The notes: a model not told the origin generated them from the letters alone. A stretch of 19,914 nt of DNA from an uncultured Oscillospiraceae bacterium (GCA_948616425.1 CAPGBJ010000030.1:1-19914); one strand, 5' to 3'; shown: positions 8,200 through 15,291, counted from the stretch's first letter. Program-made: numbers and translations.

Positions 8200-8604
8200 T
8201 TATCTGAGAATATATATCTTTTCAGCTGTCGCATCTAGACGCAGTCTATCGCCATTTTTTACTTCCTGATAAAAAGCCGGGTCCACGTCGTCTACCATGG
8301 GCACTTCCATGATAATCGCGCTTGAGACCAATACCGTGTCAAGGGAGGACACAATAAACCCTTTGGGTGCGAGTCCTGCGGCGTCCAGCTTATACATACC
8401 ATCTGCCTGTACGACAGAACTGCCTTTGCCGCCAGGAAATATCAATATTTTTCCAGCGATACATTTTCCCTCCAAAGCATGGCCGGGCTCGCGAAAGATT
8501 CCGGTGGTGAAATCTGTCTGGTAGAACAAGATAGGGTCTTGAGACAGCAGGGCCTCCCCCTCCGTCTGCCCTGGAGAAATCGTGTGACAGGAAAATTCCA
8601 GCAT
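8200..8604 (-). CDS. Aconitase X small (swivel) subunit
   Basis: This 134-residue protein is the swivel domain of a two-subunit AcnX dehydratase (the former DUF126). The core shows the family pattern: GKILIFPGGKGSSVV, with the GSS serines that contribute to the active site, then a helix, AIIMEVPMVDDVD and a final strand GDRLRLDATAEKIYI. It should form the active site together with the large subunit and lower [Fe-S]-dependent dehydration of a hydroxy acid. The start ATG 8604 overlaps the large-subunit stop as TAATG and has GGGAGGGG ahead of it, so translation is coupled. The subunits are split, as in the type II (two-polypeptide) AcnX enzymes. The substrate is not known from sequence. Confidence 0.88.
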   Translation of the reverse strand: MLEFSCHTISPGQTEGEALLSQDPILFYQTDFTTGIFREPGHALEGKCIAGKILIFPGGKGSSVVQADGMYKLDAAGLAPKGFIVSSLDTVLVSSAIIMEVPMVDDVDPAFYQEVKNGDRLRLDATAEKIYILR

Positions 8605-9818
8605 TAAAATTCACCCCTCCCTTTTGCGGCCCAAGTCAGGCACGTCTCACTGTCGCATACCGCCAAATTTACTCCAAAGGCCCGCATGTAATAGGCGCAC
8701 TTGGGGGAGTCTGTGACCCCCTGCTTCCCCGCCAGGTGCCCCCAACAGGCGGCCTCGTCCACGCAGGTATCCGGGACAATCCTGGCCCCATGTGCTTCCA
8801 GAGAATCGCTGATCCCATTTACTTGGGCCAGCGCGGCTGTGGCTGCAGAAGTGAGGATCCAGACTGGCACTGCCGCAGAATTTTGTTCCAGATATTTGTC
8901 CGCACGACAAATCTGCTCATAGGTGTAGTGGGGACAGCCCAACATTACAAAGTCGACGTGGTCCAGCCGGTGGGGCATCAGAGCGGCTCTGTGTTCGTCC
9001 AGATGGGCTTGTGTAATGGTAATGACTCGCTCCGGCTGTTTTCCCCCAAATGCCCGGTCCAGATCTGGCGCGTCTGGTGTAACGCCCAGGATATGAAAGA
9101 GGTCTACCATCCCCGCCACATTCATCTGTGCGCCCAGAGCAATCAGGCCCTCTGTTGTGACAGCGGAGGGGTGGATTCCCGTAAATACCGGGACACCTCG
9201 GCCAATCCGTTTTATGTTCAGGCCCAGAAGGGCGAAATCAAATTCACTTTTAAGCTGCGCATCCACCTGTACCAAAACCGTACCAAAGCGGTTCTCCTCC
9301 AGAAGCATCCCATACTCCGGGACAAAGCCGGTAATGGCGGCGCACAGGGCGCTGGCGGAACTTTCGCGGTTTGTCCGGGCGCCTAAGACTGAATTCACGT
9401 AAACTGTGGCGCTGCTCTCTGAAAAGGATACGATCTCGCCGTACCGGGGGATATTCCCAAACAGATAGGGGGTACAACTGTATGTCAGATTGGCGCCTAG
9501 TGCCTGATAGACCTGATGTGTCTCCCTCATGAGGGCGGAGCTTTCGTCGTCGACATAGCCCAGCTGCTGAAACAGCTTGAGACAGTAGCCGGGATTGACG
9601 GTGGGAGAGACGGCGCAGGTTGCGCCGGCGTCCCTCATTTTTCTGGCAAACCACGTGTCCGCCTCCTGGGCGCTCAGGGCCACATGTGCCCGGGTGATTG
9701 GCACCATCCTCTGGGCGCGAAAACCCTCGCCGATTGCCTTTTGTATGCGTATGGCCAGGGCTTTCCCTTTGCCGTACCGCCCATCCAGCATGTCCTGCTG
9801 GTATTGTGTGAGGATCAA
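8604..9818 (-). CDS. Aconitase X large (catalytic) subunit
   Basis: This is the catalytic subunit of an AcnX dehydratase (former DUF521). Conserved segments include MLDG at the N terminus, SCTPYLFGNIPRYGE, ESSATVYVNSVLGARTNRE, LEENR, LGCPHYTYEQ and PDTCVDEA. Cysteines 117, 297 and 354 (numbered from ATG 9824) sit in the motifs expected to bind the iron-sulfur cluster. Known members dehydrate cis-3-hydroxy-L-proline or mevalonate 5-phosphate; neither pathway's other genes are seen here. GGAGG at 9827-9831 is only two bases from ATG 9824 but eight from TTG 9818. The latter also gives the family-like N terminus MILTQYQQDMLDG, so TTG 9818 is preferred; ATG 9824 remains possible. Confidence 0.9.
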   Translation of the reverse strand: MILTQYQQDMLDGRYGKGKALAIRIQKAIGEGFRAQRMVPITRAHVALSAQEADTWFARKMRDAGATCAVSPTVNPGYCLKLFQQLGYVDDESSALMRETHQVYQALGANLTYSCTPYLFGNIPRYGEIVSFSESSATVYVNSVLGARTNRESSASALCAAITGFVPEYGMLLEENRFGTVLVQVDAQLKSEFDFALLGLNIKRIGRGVPVFTGIHPSAVTTEGLIALGAQMNVAGMVDLFHILGVTPDAPDLDRAFGGKQPERVITITQAHLDEHRAALMPHRLDHVDFVMLGCPHYTYEQICRADKYLEQNSAAVPVWILTSAATAALAQVNGISDSLEAHGARIVPDTCVDEAACWGHLAGKQGVTDSPKCAYYMRAFGVNLAVCDSETCLTWAAKGRGEF

Positions 9819-9870
9819 GGACATGACCTCCGTTTCTATGTGAGTCCAGTGGTGTTTCTTTCAGGTGTGG

Positions 9871-9900
9871 GGCCGGACAGCGGCAGAGCACTGCCCGGCC
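9871..9900 (-). other. Intercistronic hairpin between transporter and AcnX
   Basis: GGCCG (9871-9875) pairs with CGGCC (9896-9900) and GGCAG (9882-9886) with CTGCC (9891-9895), leaving a six-base bulge. No T run follows on the minus strand, so it is more likely an mRNA-processing or stability element in the 88-base (94 to TTG 9818) gap than a terminator. Confidence 0.4.
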
Positions 9901-9912
9901 TGAGAGAGAAAA

Positions 9913-11247
9913 TTAAAAAATCATGTGGGTTACAAGGGCGACCAGAGGCATGGCGATCAGGGTGCGAAGGAAAAAAATAATGATCAATTTGCCGGCGTTA
10001 AGCGGGATATCTGATTCCATGATGGACACGGCGCTGTTGGAGAACATAATAATCTGAAGCGCGGTGACGGTAACCACAAAGAAAGCTGCGGCCGGCGCCA
10101 CGCCCAGCCCGGAGATAAAGGCGGAGGGAAGCGCCACCTCTGCCAGTCCCAGGATAAAGGAGGGGGCAATTTCTGCCGCGTTGGGGATACCCAGCAAGTT
10201 GAGAATCGGAATAAAGGGGACGCCCAGATAGGAGGCGAGGGAGGTGTTTTTGACAACCACCATAGCCAGGACATAGATGCACATAATATAGGCGCTGATT
10301 TTTTGGGCAAAGATGAAGACGTCTAAAATGGTTTTCTGAAAGGTTTTGACCATGTCGACGCTGTTGCCGGTCTCCACTGCCTTGATGAATGCGTTGCGAA
10401 ACAGTGCTGTATTGTACTTGACGCGCTCCTCCTTGGGGCGGGGAGTCCCGTCGTACATCAGATCAGGCAGGCCTCTCAGGGGTGGGATGCGGACCATAAT
10501 AGCGGCCATCACAAAGGAGAGGAGAAAGCTCCAGAGGATCACATCCCCGTAGTGGTCCAGAATCCCCGCGGACTCCACCAGTACCGCAAAGAAACCCAGG
10601 CTGATAAAACTGAAGTTTGTGGAGATGGAGGCGGCCTCCCTGGTGGTGTACATCTTATCCTTGTAGAGTCGGTTGGTCAGGAAGATACCCAGTGTGGGGT
10701 TTGCCACAAAAGAGGTGACCGCGTCGATGGAGGCATAGCCTGGCACCTTGAATATTGGACGCATCAGCGGTTCAATCAGGGCGCCAATCAGCTCCAGAAG
10801 TCCAAAGTCTGTGACAAAGATGACAAACAGGCCGGCAATGATGATGGTGACAATGACGGTTTTACTCACGGCCAGACCGTCGCCTCCTACCGCGGAATCT
10901 AAAATAGCGGCAGGACCAGCTTGAAATACCACCATGGAGGCAAATACTAGGCCGAGAATATACAGAACGATAGAGTATGTCTTGACCGAGCCGTACATCC
11001 GATTGAGCAACGCAAAGCGATTGGTCACCTTTGCCGTGATACAGCCGATGACCAACAGCGCCACGAAGAGCAGAACCAGGTAGGACAGGTAGGGCTTCAG
11101 CCACGCCTTAATGAGGTTGACCGACTGAACCAGCCAGGTTACCCGCCCATTTTCAGTGGGGGCAAGGGGGACAAAGAAGTATAGAATGCCCAGGGTCGAA
11201 AAGATCAAAAACCTGGCCGGGTTGTGCGATACATGTTTCTGTGTCAT
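9913..11247 (-). CDS. YjiH-type membrane transporter (Gate/nucleoside-recognition domain)
   Basis: This 444-residue integral membrane protein has about ten to eleven hydrophobic helices. It resembles the YjiH family with Gate domains: VTDFGLLELIGALIEPLMRPIFKVPGYASIDAV is the first Gate-like segment, and LNLLGIPNAAEIAPSFILGLAEVALPS the second. Such proteins are presumed transporters with few known substrates. AGAAGGAGG lies seven bases before ATG 11247. It sits between the dehydrogenase and AcnX genes in one transcription unit, so it probably imports the compound they degrade (inference). A nucleoside role is not supported by the neighbours. Confidence 0.82.
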   Translation of the reverse strand: MTQKHVSHNPARFLIFSTLGILYFFVPLAPTENGRVTWLVQSVNLIKAWLKPYLSYLVLLFVALLVIGCITAKVTNRFALLNRMYGSVKTYSIVLYILGLVFASMVVFQAGPAAILDSAVGGDGLAVSKTVIVTIIIAGLFVIFVTDFGLLELIGALIEPLMRPIFKVPGYASIDAVTSFVANPTLGIFLTNRLYKDKMYTTREAASISTNFSFISLGFFAVLVESAGILDHYGDVILWSFLLSFVMAAIMVRIPPLRGLPDLMYDGTPRPKEERVKYNTALFRNAFIKAVETGNSVDMVKTFQKTILDVFIFAQKISAYIMCIYVLAMVVVKNTSLASYLGVPFIPILNLLGIPNAAEIAPSFILGLAEVALPSAFISGLGVAPAAAFFVVTVTALQIIMFSNSAVSIMESDIPLNAGKLIIIFFLRTLIAMPLVALVTHMIF

Positions 11248-11280
11248 AACAGCGCCTCCTTCTGTAGTATGTAGGTGGAA

Positions 11281-12186
11281 TTAATTCTCTTTTTTCAGCT
11301 TTCCAACGGTAAGATTTCCCCCCTCCTGGTCATATCCGTCATAGAAACCGCTCCCGGATTTCATGCCCAATCTGCCGGACTGGACAAGCGACTCTAAGGC
11401 CTGCGGGGGGCGGTCGTCCTCGTCGCCGCTGGCGTTGAAGTAGGAATACTCAATATTGAGGACGGTATCCAGCCCGATGAGATCCATCAGTTTAAAGGGC
11501 CCGATGTCTGTGTGCCACTCCGTCATCCAGCCCCTGTCGAACTCCGAGGGGGTGATGTATCCCTTTGACCAGAGCTTCAGGCACTCCTTTTTGACGGCTC
11601 TCCACACCCGGTTGATAGAGTATCCCTTGATCTCCTGTTCTGTAATCACCGGTTGAAAGCCCAAGTCCCTGTAGTGGGCGATGGCGGCCGCTTTGGTCTG
11701 TTCAGAGGTGGCGCTGTTCCACATCATCTCCACGTGACTGTTGCGGACGGGGTCGTCGTGGTCCACCTGAAAGGTAAACGCCCGCCGTGTGGAGGGCAGA
11801 TCGGCGCAGATCTCGCTCATGAGCAGGGAAGATGTGTTAGAGCTGAACAGAACGTCTGGCTGGCAGATTTGGTGGAGCTGGCGAAATAGCTCCTGCTTTT
11901 TTTCCAAAATCTCTGGAATGTTCTCGATGATCATCCCGGCGTCTTTGCAGGCGGATTCCAGGTCAGCGGCGTAGGAAATCCGGCTTTTGGCCCGGGCGGC
12001 CTCGTCCTCGGTCAGACGGTGTTCTTCCACGTAGAATTCCAGGAATCGTTGAATACGGGCGCGGCATTTTTCTCGAGATGCCTCGCTGCGGCTGAAGGCA
12101 ACAACCTGTTTGCCATAGACCGCATTCCGGAATGCAATCATACTGCCCTGGGTTCCGACGCCAATGACGGTAATGTTTTTTCCCAT
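11281..12186 (-). CDS. 3-hydroxyacyl-CoA dehydrogenase-like NAD-dependent oxidoreductase
   Basis: This 301-residue enzyme has an N-terminal Rossmann fold (ITVIGVGTQGSMIA), the family SSNTSSL segment, and a C-terminal helical domain with YSINRVWRAVKKECLKL, GPFKLMDLIGLDTV and a terminal GMKSGSGFY motif. The family oxidises 3-hydroxy groups on CoA thioesters or on free acids (for example L-gulonate, carnitine). The usual catalytic H-x-x-N-P is replaced here by D-H-D-D-P in FQVDHDDPVRNSHVEMM, so the active site is not standard. The start is ATG 12186 with GAGAGGAG upstream; a 30-residue extension to 12276 lacks family similarity and a ribosome site. It is the first gene after the sigma-54 promoter. 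A role in oxidising a hydroxy acid related to the AcnX substrate is inferred. Confidence 0.85.
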   Translation of the reverse strand: MGKNITVIGVGTQGSMIAFRNAVYGKQVVAFSRSEASREKCRARIQRFLEFYVEEHRLTEDEAARAKSRISYAADLESACKDAGMIIENIPEILEKKQELFRQLHQICQPDVLFSSNTSSLLMSEICADLPSTRRAFTFQVDHDDPVRNSHVEMMWNSATSEQTKAAAIAHYRDLGFQPVITEQEIKGYSINRVWRAVKKECLKLWSKGYITPSEFDRGWMTEWHTDIGPFKLMDLIGLDTVLNIEYSYFNASGDEDDRPPQALESLVQSGRLGMKSGSGFYDGYDQEGGNLTVGKLKKEN

Positions 12187-12332
12187 GGTATTGTCTCCTC
12201 TCTTCTGGTCTTGTGATAGTCCGCGCATGTGAAAGCCTGCTGGAAGGGGCGGGCACCGCGCCGGCAGATCTGACACGGAGCAGTCAGCGGCGTGTCCAGG
12301 TCTAGCGCAAGGACGTATCTGAATAAAGTATT

Positions 12333-12349
12333 AGCAAACTGTATGCCAA
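12333..12349 (-). promoter_or_regulatory. Sigma-54 (-24/-12) promoter
   Basis: The minus strand reads TTGGCAT-N5-TTGCT, with the invariant GG and GC exactly 12 bases apart, as in TGGCAC-N5-TTGCW. The predicted start is near 12322, giving a 136-base leader for the dehydrogenase gene. The leader contains a GACACG/CGTGTC hairpin (12272-12296). A sigma-54 activator gene lies just upstream, which strongly supports the call. Confidence 0.85.
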
Positions 12350-12486
12350 CTGTGCTGACCGACCTGTGACAGCCCCTGTGGAATGCCGGCAGAGATATGG
12401 AAGAAAAAAGGGGGCAATTCCCCTGTTTCCCCCGGACACCGCCGTTTCATCGCGGCGCCCCGCCCATATATTTCCATAAAAATTTT

Positions 12487-12547
12487 ACGGGCTCTGCCCG
12501 TGAATCGTAGGGTTGTCTGACGAAATTTCTTCCGCCGCGACGTCAGA
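12487..12547 (-). promoter_or_regulatory. Candidate upstream activator sites
   Basis: Two inverted repeats lie 140-190 bases upstream of the -24 box: ACGGGC-N3-GCCCGT (12487-12501) and TCTGACG-N18-CGTCAGA (12516-12547). Sigma-54 activators usually bind paired sites at such distances. Which of them binds the regulator is not decidable here. The rest of 12350-12572 holds no gene. Confidence 0.4.
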
Positions 12548-12577
12548 GGCCGACTTCGGTGCCCAAAGAGGCAAAAA

Positions 12578-12620
12578 GATGCGCAAGGTTTTCTTTCTCA
12601 TGAAAAAAACCTTGCGCATC
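12578..12620 (-). terminator. Terminator of the sigma-54 activator gene
   Basis: A perfect 15-bp stem (12578-12592 with 12606-12620) starts within the stop codon of the activator gene and is followed on the minus strand by five T. It separates the activator transcript from the catabolic operon. Confidence 0.85.
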
Positions 12621-14082
12621 ATTTACGTTCATCTCGCTGCGCTGCAATGTGCAGCCGCTTCATTCGCTGGGCCAGATTTTGCCGCTGAATTCCCAGTTCC
12701 TCGGCCGCCTTTGTCAGGTTTCCGCCGTGATTTTTCAGCGCCGCTGTGATCATATCCCGCTGCAGCTGCCTGAGCGCGTCCGGAAGCTTGGAGGGGGAGG
12801 CTGGGTTCGGTGCGACCCTGTCCGCTCCTCTGGGCTCCCCCTCTGGGAGGTAGGCCGGATAGTCCTCGGCGGTCAGCTGTGTCTTTAGTTCGGACACACG
12901 CAGCATAATGTTGCGGATGACGTGTTCCAGTTCCCTCGTATTGCCGGGCCAGCTGTTTTGGATGAGCCGCTGCTTTAAATCGGGCGCTATCGCGGCAATG
13001 TGTTTGTGGAACTCCTGATTATAGCGACGGATAAACATTTCTGCCAGTTCTAGAATGTCCTCCGGCCGTTCGCGAAGGGGCGGAATGGTGAGAATAAAGT
13101 CTGAAATCCGGTAAAACAGGTCCTGCCGCAGGCGCTTTTCTCCCAACAAAGTATGCACGCTCTCATTGCTGGCGCAGATCAGGCGGCAGTGGAAGGGCTC
13201 CTCTTTCAGGCTGCCCACAGGGCGGACGCACTTCTCCTGTAGCGCGCGCAGCAGCTTTGCCTGCATGGAAATACTCATGGAATTGATTTCGTCCAGGAAG
13301 AGCGTCCCATCCCCCGCAGCCGCTAGAAGCCCCTGGCGGTCCACCGCGCCGGTGAAGGCCCCCCGAACGCTACCAAATAGTGTGCTCTCCAACAGCGTTT
13401 CTGGAATCGCGGCGCAGTTGATTGCAATAAACTGTTTGTGCTCCCGGCCAAAGTTGTGGATGCTCTGGGCCAATACCTCCTTGCCTGTGCCTGTCTCACC
13501 GCAGATCAGGATGGACGCTTTTGTGGCCGAGATCATTTGCGCCTCTCGCATGAGTGCTTTTGTCTGGGCTGATTTGCCCACAAAGTTGGCAAAGGTAAAG
13601 CTTGTGCCGGTGGCCATGTGGGTTTTGGATGCGGGGGGCCTCTGCAGACAGGAAGTATCCCGCTTCTGCTCGATCGTCTCGTAGAGGAGCTCCCGCAAAA
13701 TCTCCTCGTTTCGGCTGATGGTATATACGCCCAGCAATTCCCCGTTTCGGACGACGGGGTAGGTGCTGTAGTAGATATAGACCGGAACATCATTCACATA
13801 GGCGTGGGGGCGATAGGCATTTAGGATTGGTTCCCCAGTGTCGGATACCCGCTGGTGCTCTGATATCTCCCGGTTTGAGTGGGTATAGGCCTCCCAGGAG
13901 ATCATTCCGATGACCTCCTGGGCTTTCATCTGTTCCATGCGTTCTTTTGCTGGGTTGAACACTACGATGCGGCAGTCTTGGTCGGTAAGAATGACGCCCT
14001 CGCTGACGTGCTCTACAATCGAGCTCAGGCAGTAGAGTTTGTCCTCCAGCCGCTTGACATAGTTTTTCTCCGATTCTGTCAC
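12619..14082 (-). CDS. PAS-AAA+-Fis sigma-54-dependent activator
   Basis: This 487-residue enhancer-binding protein has a PAS sensor domain (about 17-125), an AAA+ domain with Walker A GETGTGKE (195-202), the sigma-54-contacting GAFTGA loop (241-246) and Walker B LFLDEI (261-266), then RERPEDI and NSWPGNTREL, and a C-terminal Fis-type helix-turn-helix (NHGGNLTKAAEELGIQRQNL). It resembles RocR and PrdR, which activate amino-acid catabolism. There is no receiver domain, so a small ligand is probably sensed by PAS. The start is GTG 14082 with AGGGAGGG upstream. Its obvious target is the -24/-12 promoter 270 bases downstream of its stop, which drives the dehydrogenase-transporter-AcnX operon. Confidence 0.95.
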   Translation of the reverse strand: MTESEKNYVKRLEDKLYCLSSIVEHVSEGVILTDQDCRIVVFNPAKERMEQMKAQEVIGMISWEAYTHSNREISEHQRVSDTGEPILNAYRPHAYVNDVPVYIYYSTYPVVRNGELLGVYTISRNEEILRELLYETIEQKRDTSCLQRPPASKTHMATGTSFTFANFVGKSAQTKALMREAQMISATKASILICGETGTGKEVLAQSIHNFGREHKQFIAINCAAIPETLLESTLFGSVRGAFTGAVDRQGLLAAAGDGTLFLDEINSMSISMQAKLLRALQEKCVRPVGSLKEEPFHCRLICASNESVHTLLGEKRLRQDLFYRISDFILTIPPLRERPEDILELAEMFIRRYNQEFHKHIAAIAPDLKQRLIQNSWPGNTRELEHVIRNIMLRVSELKTQLTAEDYPAYLPEGEPRGADRVAPNPASPSKLPDALRQLQRDMITAALKNHGGNLTKAAEELGIQRQNLAQRMKRLHIAAQRDERK

Positions 14083-14125
14083 CGCGGTCCCTCCCTTCTG
14101 TCAGAATGGGGCTGATGACGGCATG

Positions 14126-14154
14126 ATTATACCATGGGCGGCCCCACAAAGCAA
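14126..14154 (-). promoter_or_regulatory. Promoter of the sigma-54 activator gene
   Basis: A perfect TATAAT (minus strand, 14126-14131) and TTGCTT (14149-14154) are spaced by 17 bases. The activator is therefore made from a housekeeping promoter. Confidence 0.75.
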
Positions 14155-14218
14155 CGGTACGGAAAAAGTTAACAGACCGGGGGGTGGGACCGCGCAGTTT
14201 TTTGCGCAAAAGGCGCCT

Positions 14219-14539
14219 TTAGTCGGGGGGCATGTCAAGCGGTTTGAAGTTTGTCTCTTGAAGCCGTCTGTCCTGGTTGTAGGCATTCTCGATCTCAATC
14301 CAGAATTCGGCGGCTTCTTCTTGGCTAAAATGGAACGCCCTGATTAGCTTGAACATGGTGGACGGCAGGGGTAAATGTTCGTGGCACTCCATTTGCTGGA
14401 TACAATTGCGTGTCAGACCCGCTCTCTCGGCTAGAACGGTTTGGGAAATCTTCAGCTCCTTCCGTTTGCGGAATATTTTTTCTTCCAGTAATTTGCTCAC
14501 GTTTGGAAACTCTCTGTAGGCACTTCTTGGTTTTGACAA
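14219..14539 (-). CDS. XRE-family helix-turn-helix regulator
   Basis: This 106-residue DNA-binding protein has one XRE/Cro-type domain: KIFRKRKELKISQTVLAERAGLTRNCIQQME is the helix-turn-helix, and helices through IRAFHFSQEEAAEFWIEIENAYN follow. There is no effector domain. The start is TTG 14539: AGGAGGTG lies six bases upstream. A longer frame to ATG 14602 would have to read through that ribosome site and the promoter, and is unlikely. Palindromes overlie its predicted promoter, suggesting autoregulation. No phage gene adjoins it, so whether it is a prophage relic or a stand-alone regulator is open. Confidence 0.8.
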   Translation of the reverse strand: MSKPRSAYREFPNVSKLLEEKIFRKRKELKISQTVLAERAGLTRNCIQQMECHEHLPLPSTMFKLIRAFHFSQEEAAEFWIEIENAYNQDRRLQETNFKPLDMPPD

Positions 14540-14561
14540 TTTGAACACCTCCTCTAATAAT
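14533..14561 (+). promoter_or_regulatory. Possible divergent promoter over the XRE start
   Basis: TTGACA, 17 bases, AATAAT reads rightward and matches consensus at 11 of 12 positions. The TTTTGACAAT at 14531-14540 has a perfect inverted copy at 14608-14617. No convincing gene lies downstream before the terminator hairpin at 14733. Confidence 0.35.
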
Positions 14562-14565
14562 GGAG

Positions 14566-14606
14566 GATATCGAAAATATCGGGTTCTGTCTGCCAATTTC
14601 AATTGG
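14566..14606 (-). promoter_or_regulatory. XRE promoter with two overlapping palindromes
   Basis: On the minus strand TTGAAA (14597-14602) and TATTTT (14573-14578) are 18 bases apart. The -35 box lies inside CCAATT-N2-AATTGG (14593-14606) and the -10 box inside GATAT-N5-ATATC (14566-14580). A repressor bound at either would block the promoter. Confidence 0.5.
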
Positions 14607-14732
14607 TATTGTCAAAAAATGTCGAATCCTGTGCCTGTCGGTCCGCTATGGCGGGAGGAGACGGGGGCGCGGAAGGAATGTTTTTTGCTGTCTTGCTGGC
14701 CTGGGCACAGTCAGGTGGTGGAACATAAAAAG

Positions 14733-14778
14733 AAAACCCGCCGAAAGTCCTTGCAACACAAAGATTTCGGCGGGTTTT
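14733..14778 (-). terminator. tRNA-Gly terminator
   Basis: A perfect 14-bp stem (14733-14746 with 14765-14778) has an 18-base loop and is followed on the minus strand by CTTTTT. It begins four bases after the tRNA CCA. Four T on the plus strand make it possibly bidirectional. Confidence 0.88.
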
Positions 14779-14782
14779 CGAC

Positions 14783-14856
14783 TGGAGCAGGTGAAGGGAA
14801 TCGAACCCTCGTGTTCAGCTTGGGAAGCTGACATTCTGCCATTGAACTACACCTGC
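14783..14856 (-). tRNA. tRNA-Gly (CCC)
   Basis: This 74-base tRNA has acceptor GCAGGTG paired with CACCTGC and an encoded CCA. The anticodon stem is TCAGC/GCTGA with a TTCCCAA loop, so the seven-base loop gives anticodon CCC. The T-loop is TTCGATT. Confidence 0.93.
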
Positions 14857-14873
14857 ACTTTGAAAGCTTTTGT

Positions 14874-14902
14874 ATTATACCACAGAGCTGCTCGTTTTGC
14901 AA
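14874..14902 (-). promoter_or_regulatory. Promoter of tRNA-Gly
   Basis: Minus-strand TTGCAA (14897-14902) and TATAAT (14874-14879) are spaced by 17 bases, ending 17 bases before the tRNA. Confidence 0.8.
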
Positions 14903-14941
14903 GTAAAAATTTGGGGCAGCTATTTCTGACAAAACTGAGCG

Positions 14942-15284
14942 GGAGCAAAGCGGACTTTGCCTCGACGAGGTGGAAAAAACGGTCAAAATCAGACCTTTTT
15001 CAGGTCTAGGCGAAAAACCAAATCGAAGCCCAGCGCAGCGGGTTCGATTTGGAGAGGAGGAGCAAGGGAGCGGAGCGGATGACGATTTTGATAAAAAATC
15101 GTCGGAGCAAAGCGGACTTTGCCTCGACATAGTAGAGAGAACAGTAAAAACCGGACTTCTTTCAGGTTTAGGCCCAAAACCAAATCGAAGCCCAGCGCAG
15201 CGGGTTCGATTTGGAGAGGAGGAGCAAGGGAGCGGAGCGGATGACGATTTTGATAAAAAATCGTCGGAGCAAAGCGGACTTTGC
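14942..15284 (+). repeat. 162-bp-period tandem repeat array between two tRNA genes
   Basis: A 109-bp block at 15014-15122 recurs, identical as read, at 15176-15284, and a 25-bp remnant at 14942-14966 keeps the same 162-bp offset. The 50 bases between blocks are diverged but related (shared TTTTTCAGGT/TTCTTTCAGGT). Each block holds a CCAAATCGAA/TTCGATTTGG hairpin, a purine-rich GGAG stretch, an ACGATTTT/AAAAATCGT hairpin and a GGAGCAAAG/CTTTGC arm. No ribosome site or family-like protein is present, so the open frames across it are not genes. It fills most of the gene-free stretch 14903-15291. Confidence 0.85.
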
Positions 15285-15290
15285 TCCGAC
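15254..15290 (-). terminator. tRNA-Leu(CAA) terminator inside the repeat array
   Basis: A perfect 12-bp stem (15263-15274 with 15279-15290) is followed on the minus strand by GA and six T. It starts one base after the tRNA-Leu CCA. Only this copy has a perfect stem; the inner copies carry CT for TC and are imperfect. Confidence 0.85.
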
Positions 15291-15291
15291 G

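Noticed and set aside
9913..11247. Nucleoside transporter of the NupG/CNT type
   Set aside because: Only the Gate-like domains are shared; neighbours are hydroxy-acid enzymes, so a nucleoside substrate is not supported.
14560..15009. Plus-strand frames across tRNA-Gly
   Set aside because: They are antisense to the tRNA and its promoter, and no protein family is recognised.
14942..15284. CRISPR array
   Set aside because: Only two and a fraction copies of a 109-bp unit with related linkers; no short repeats with unique spacers and no cas genes.
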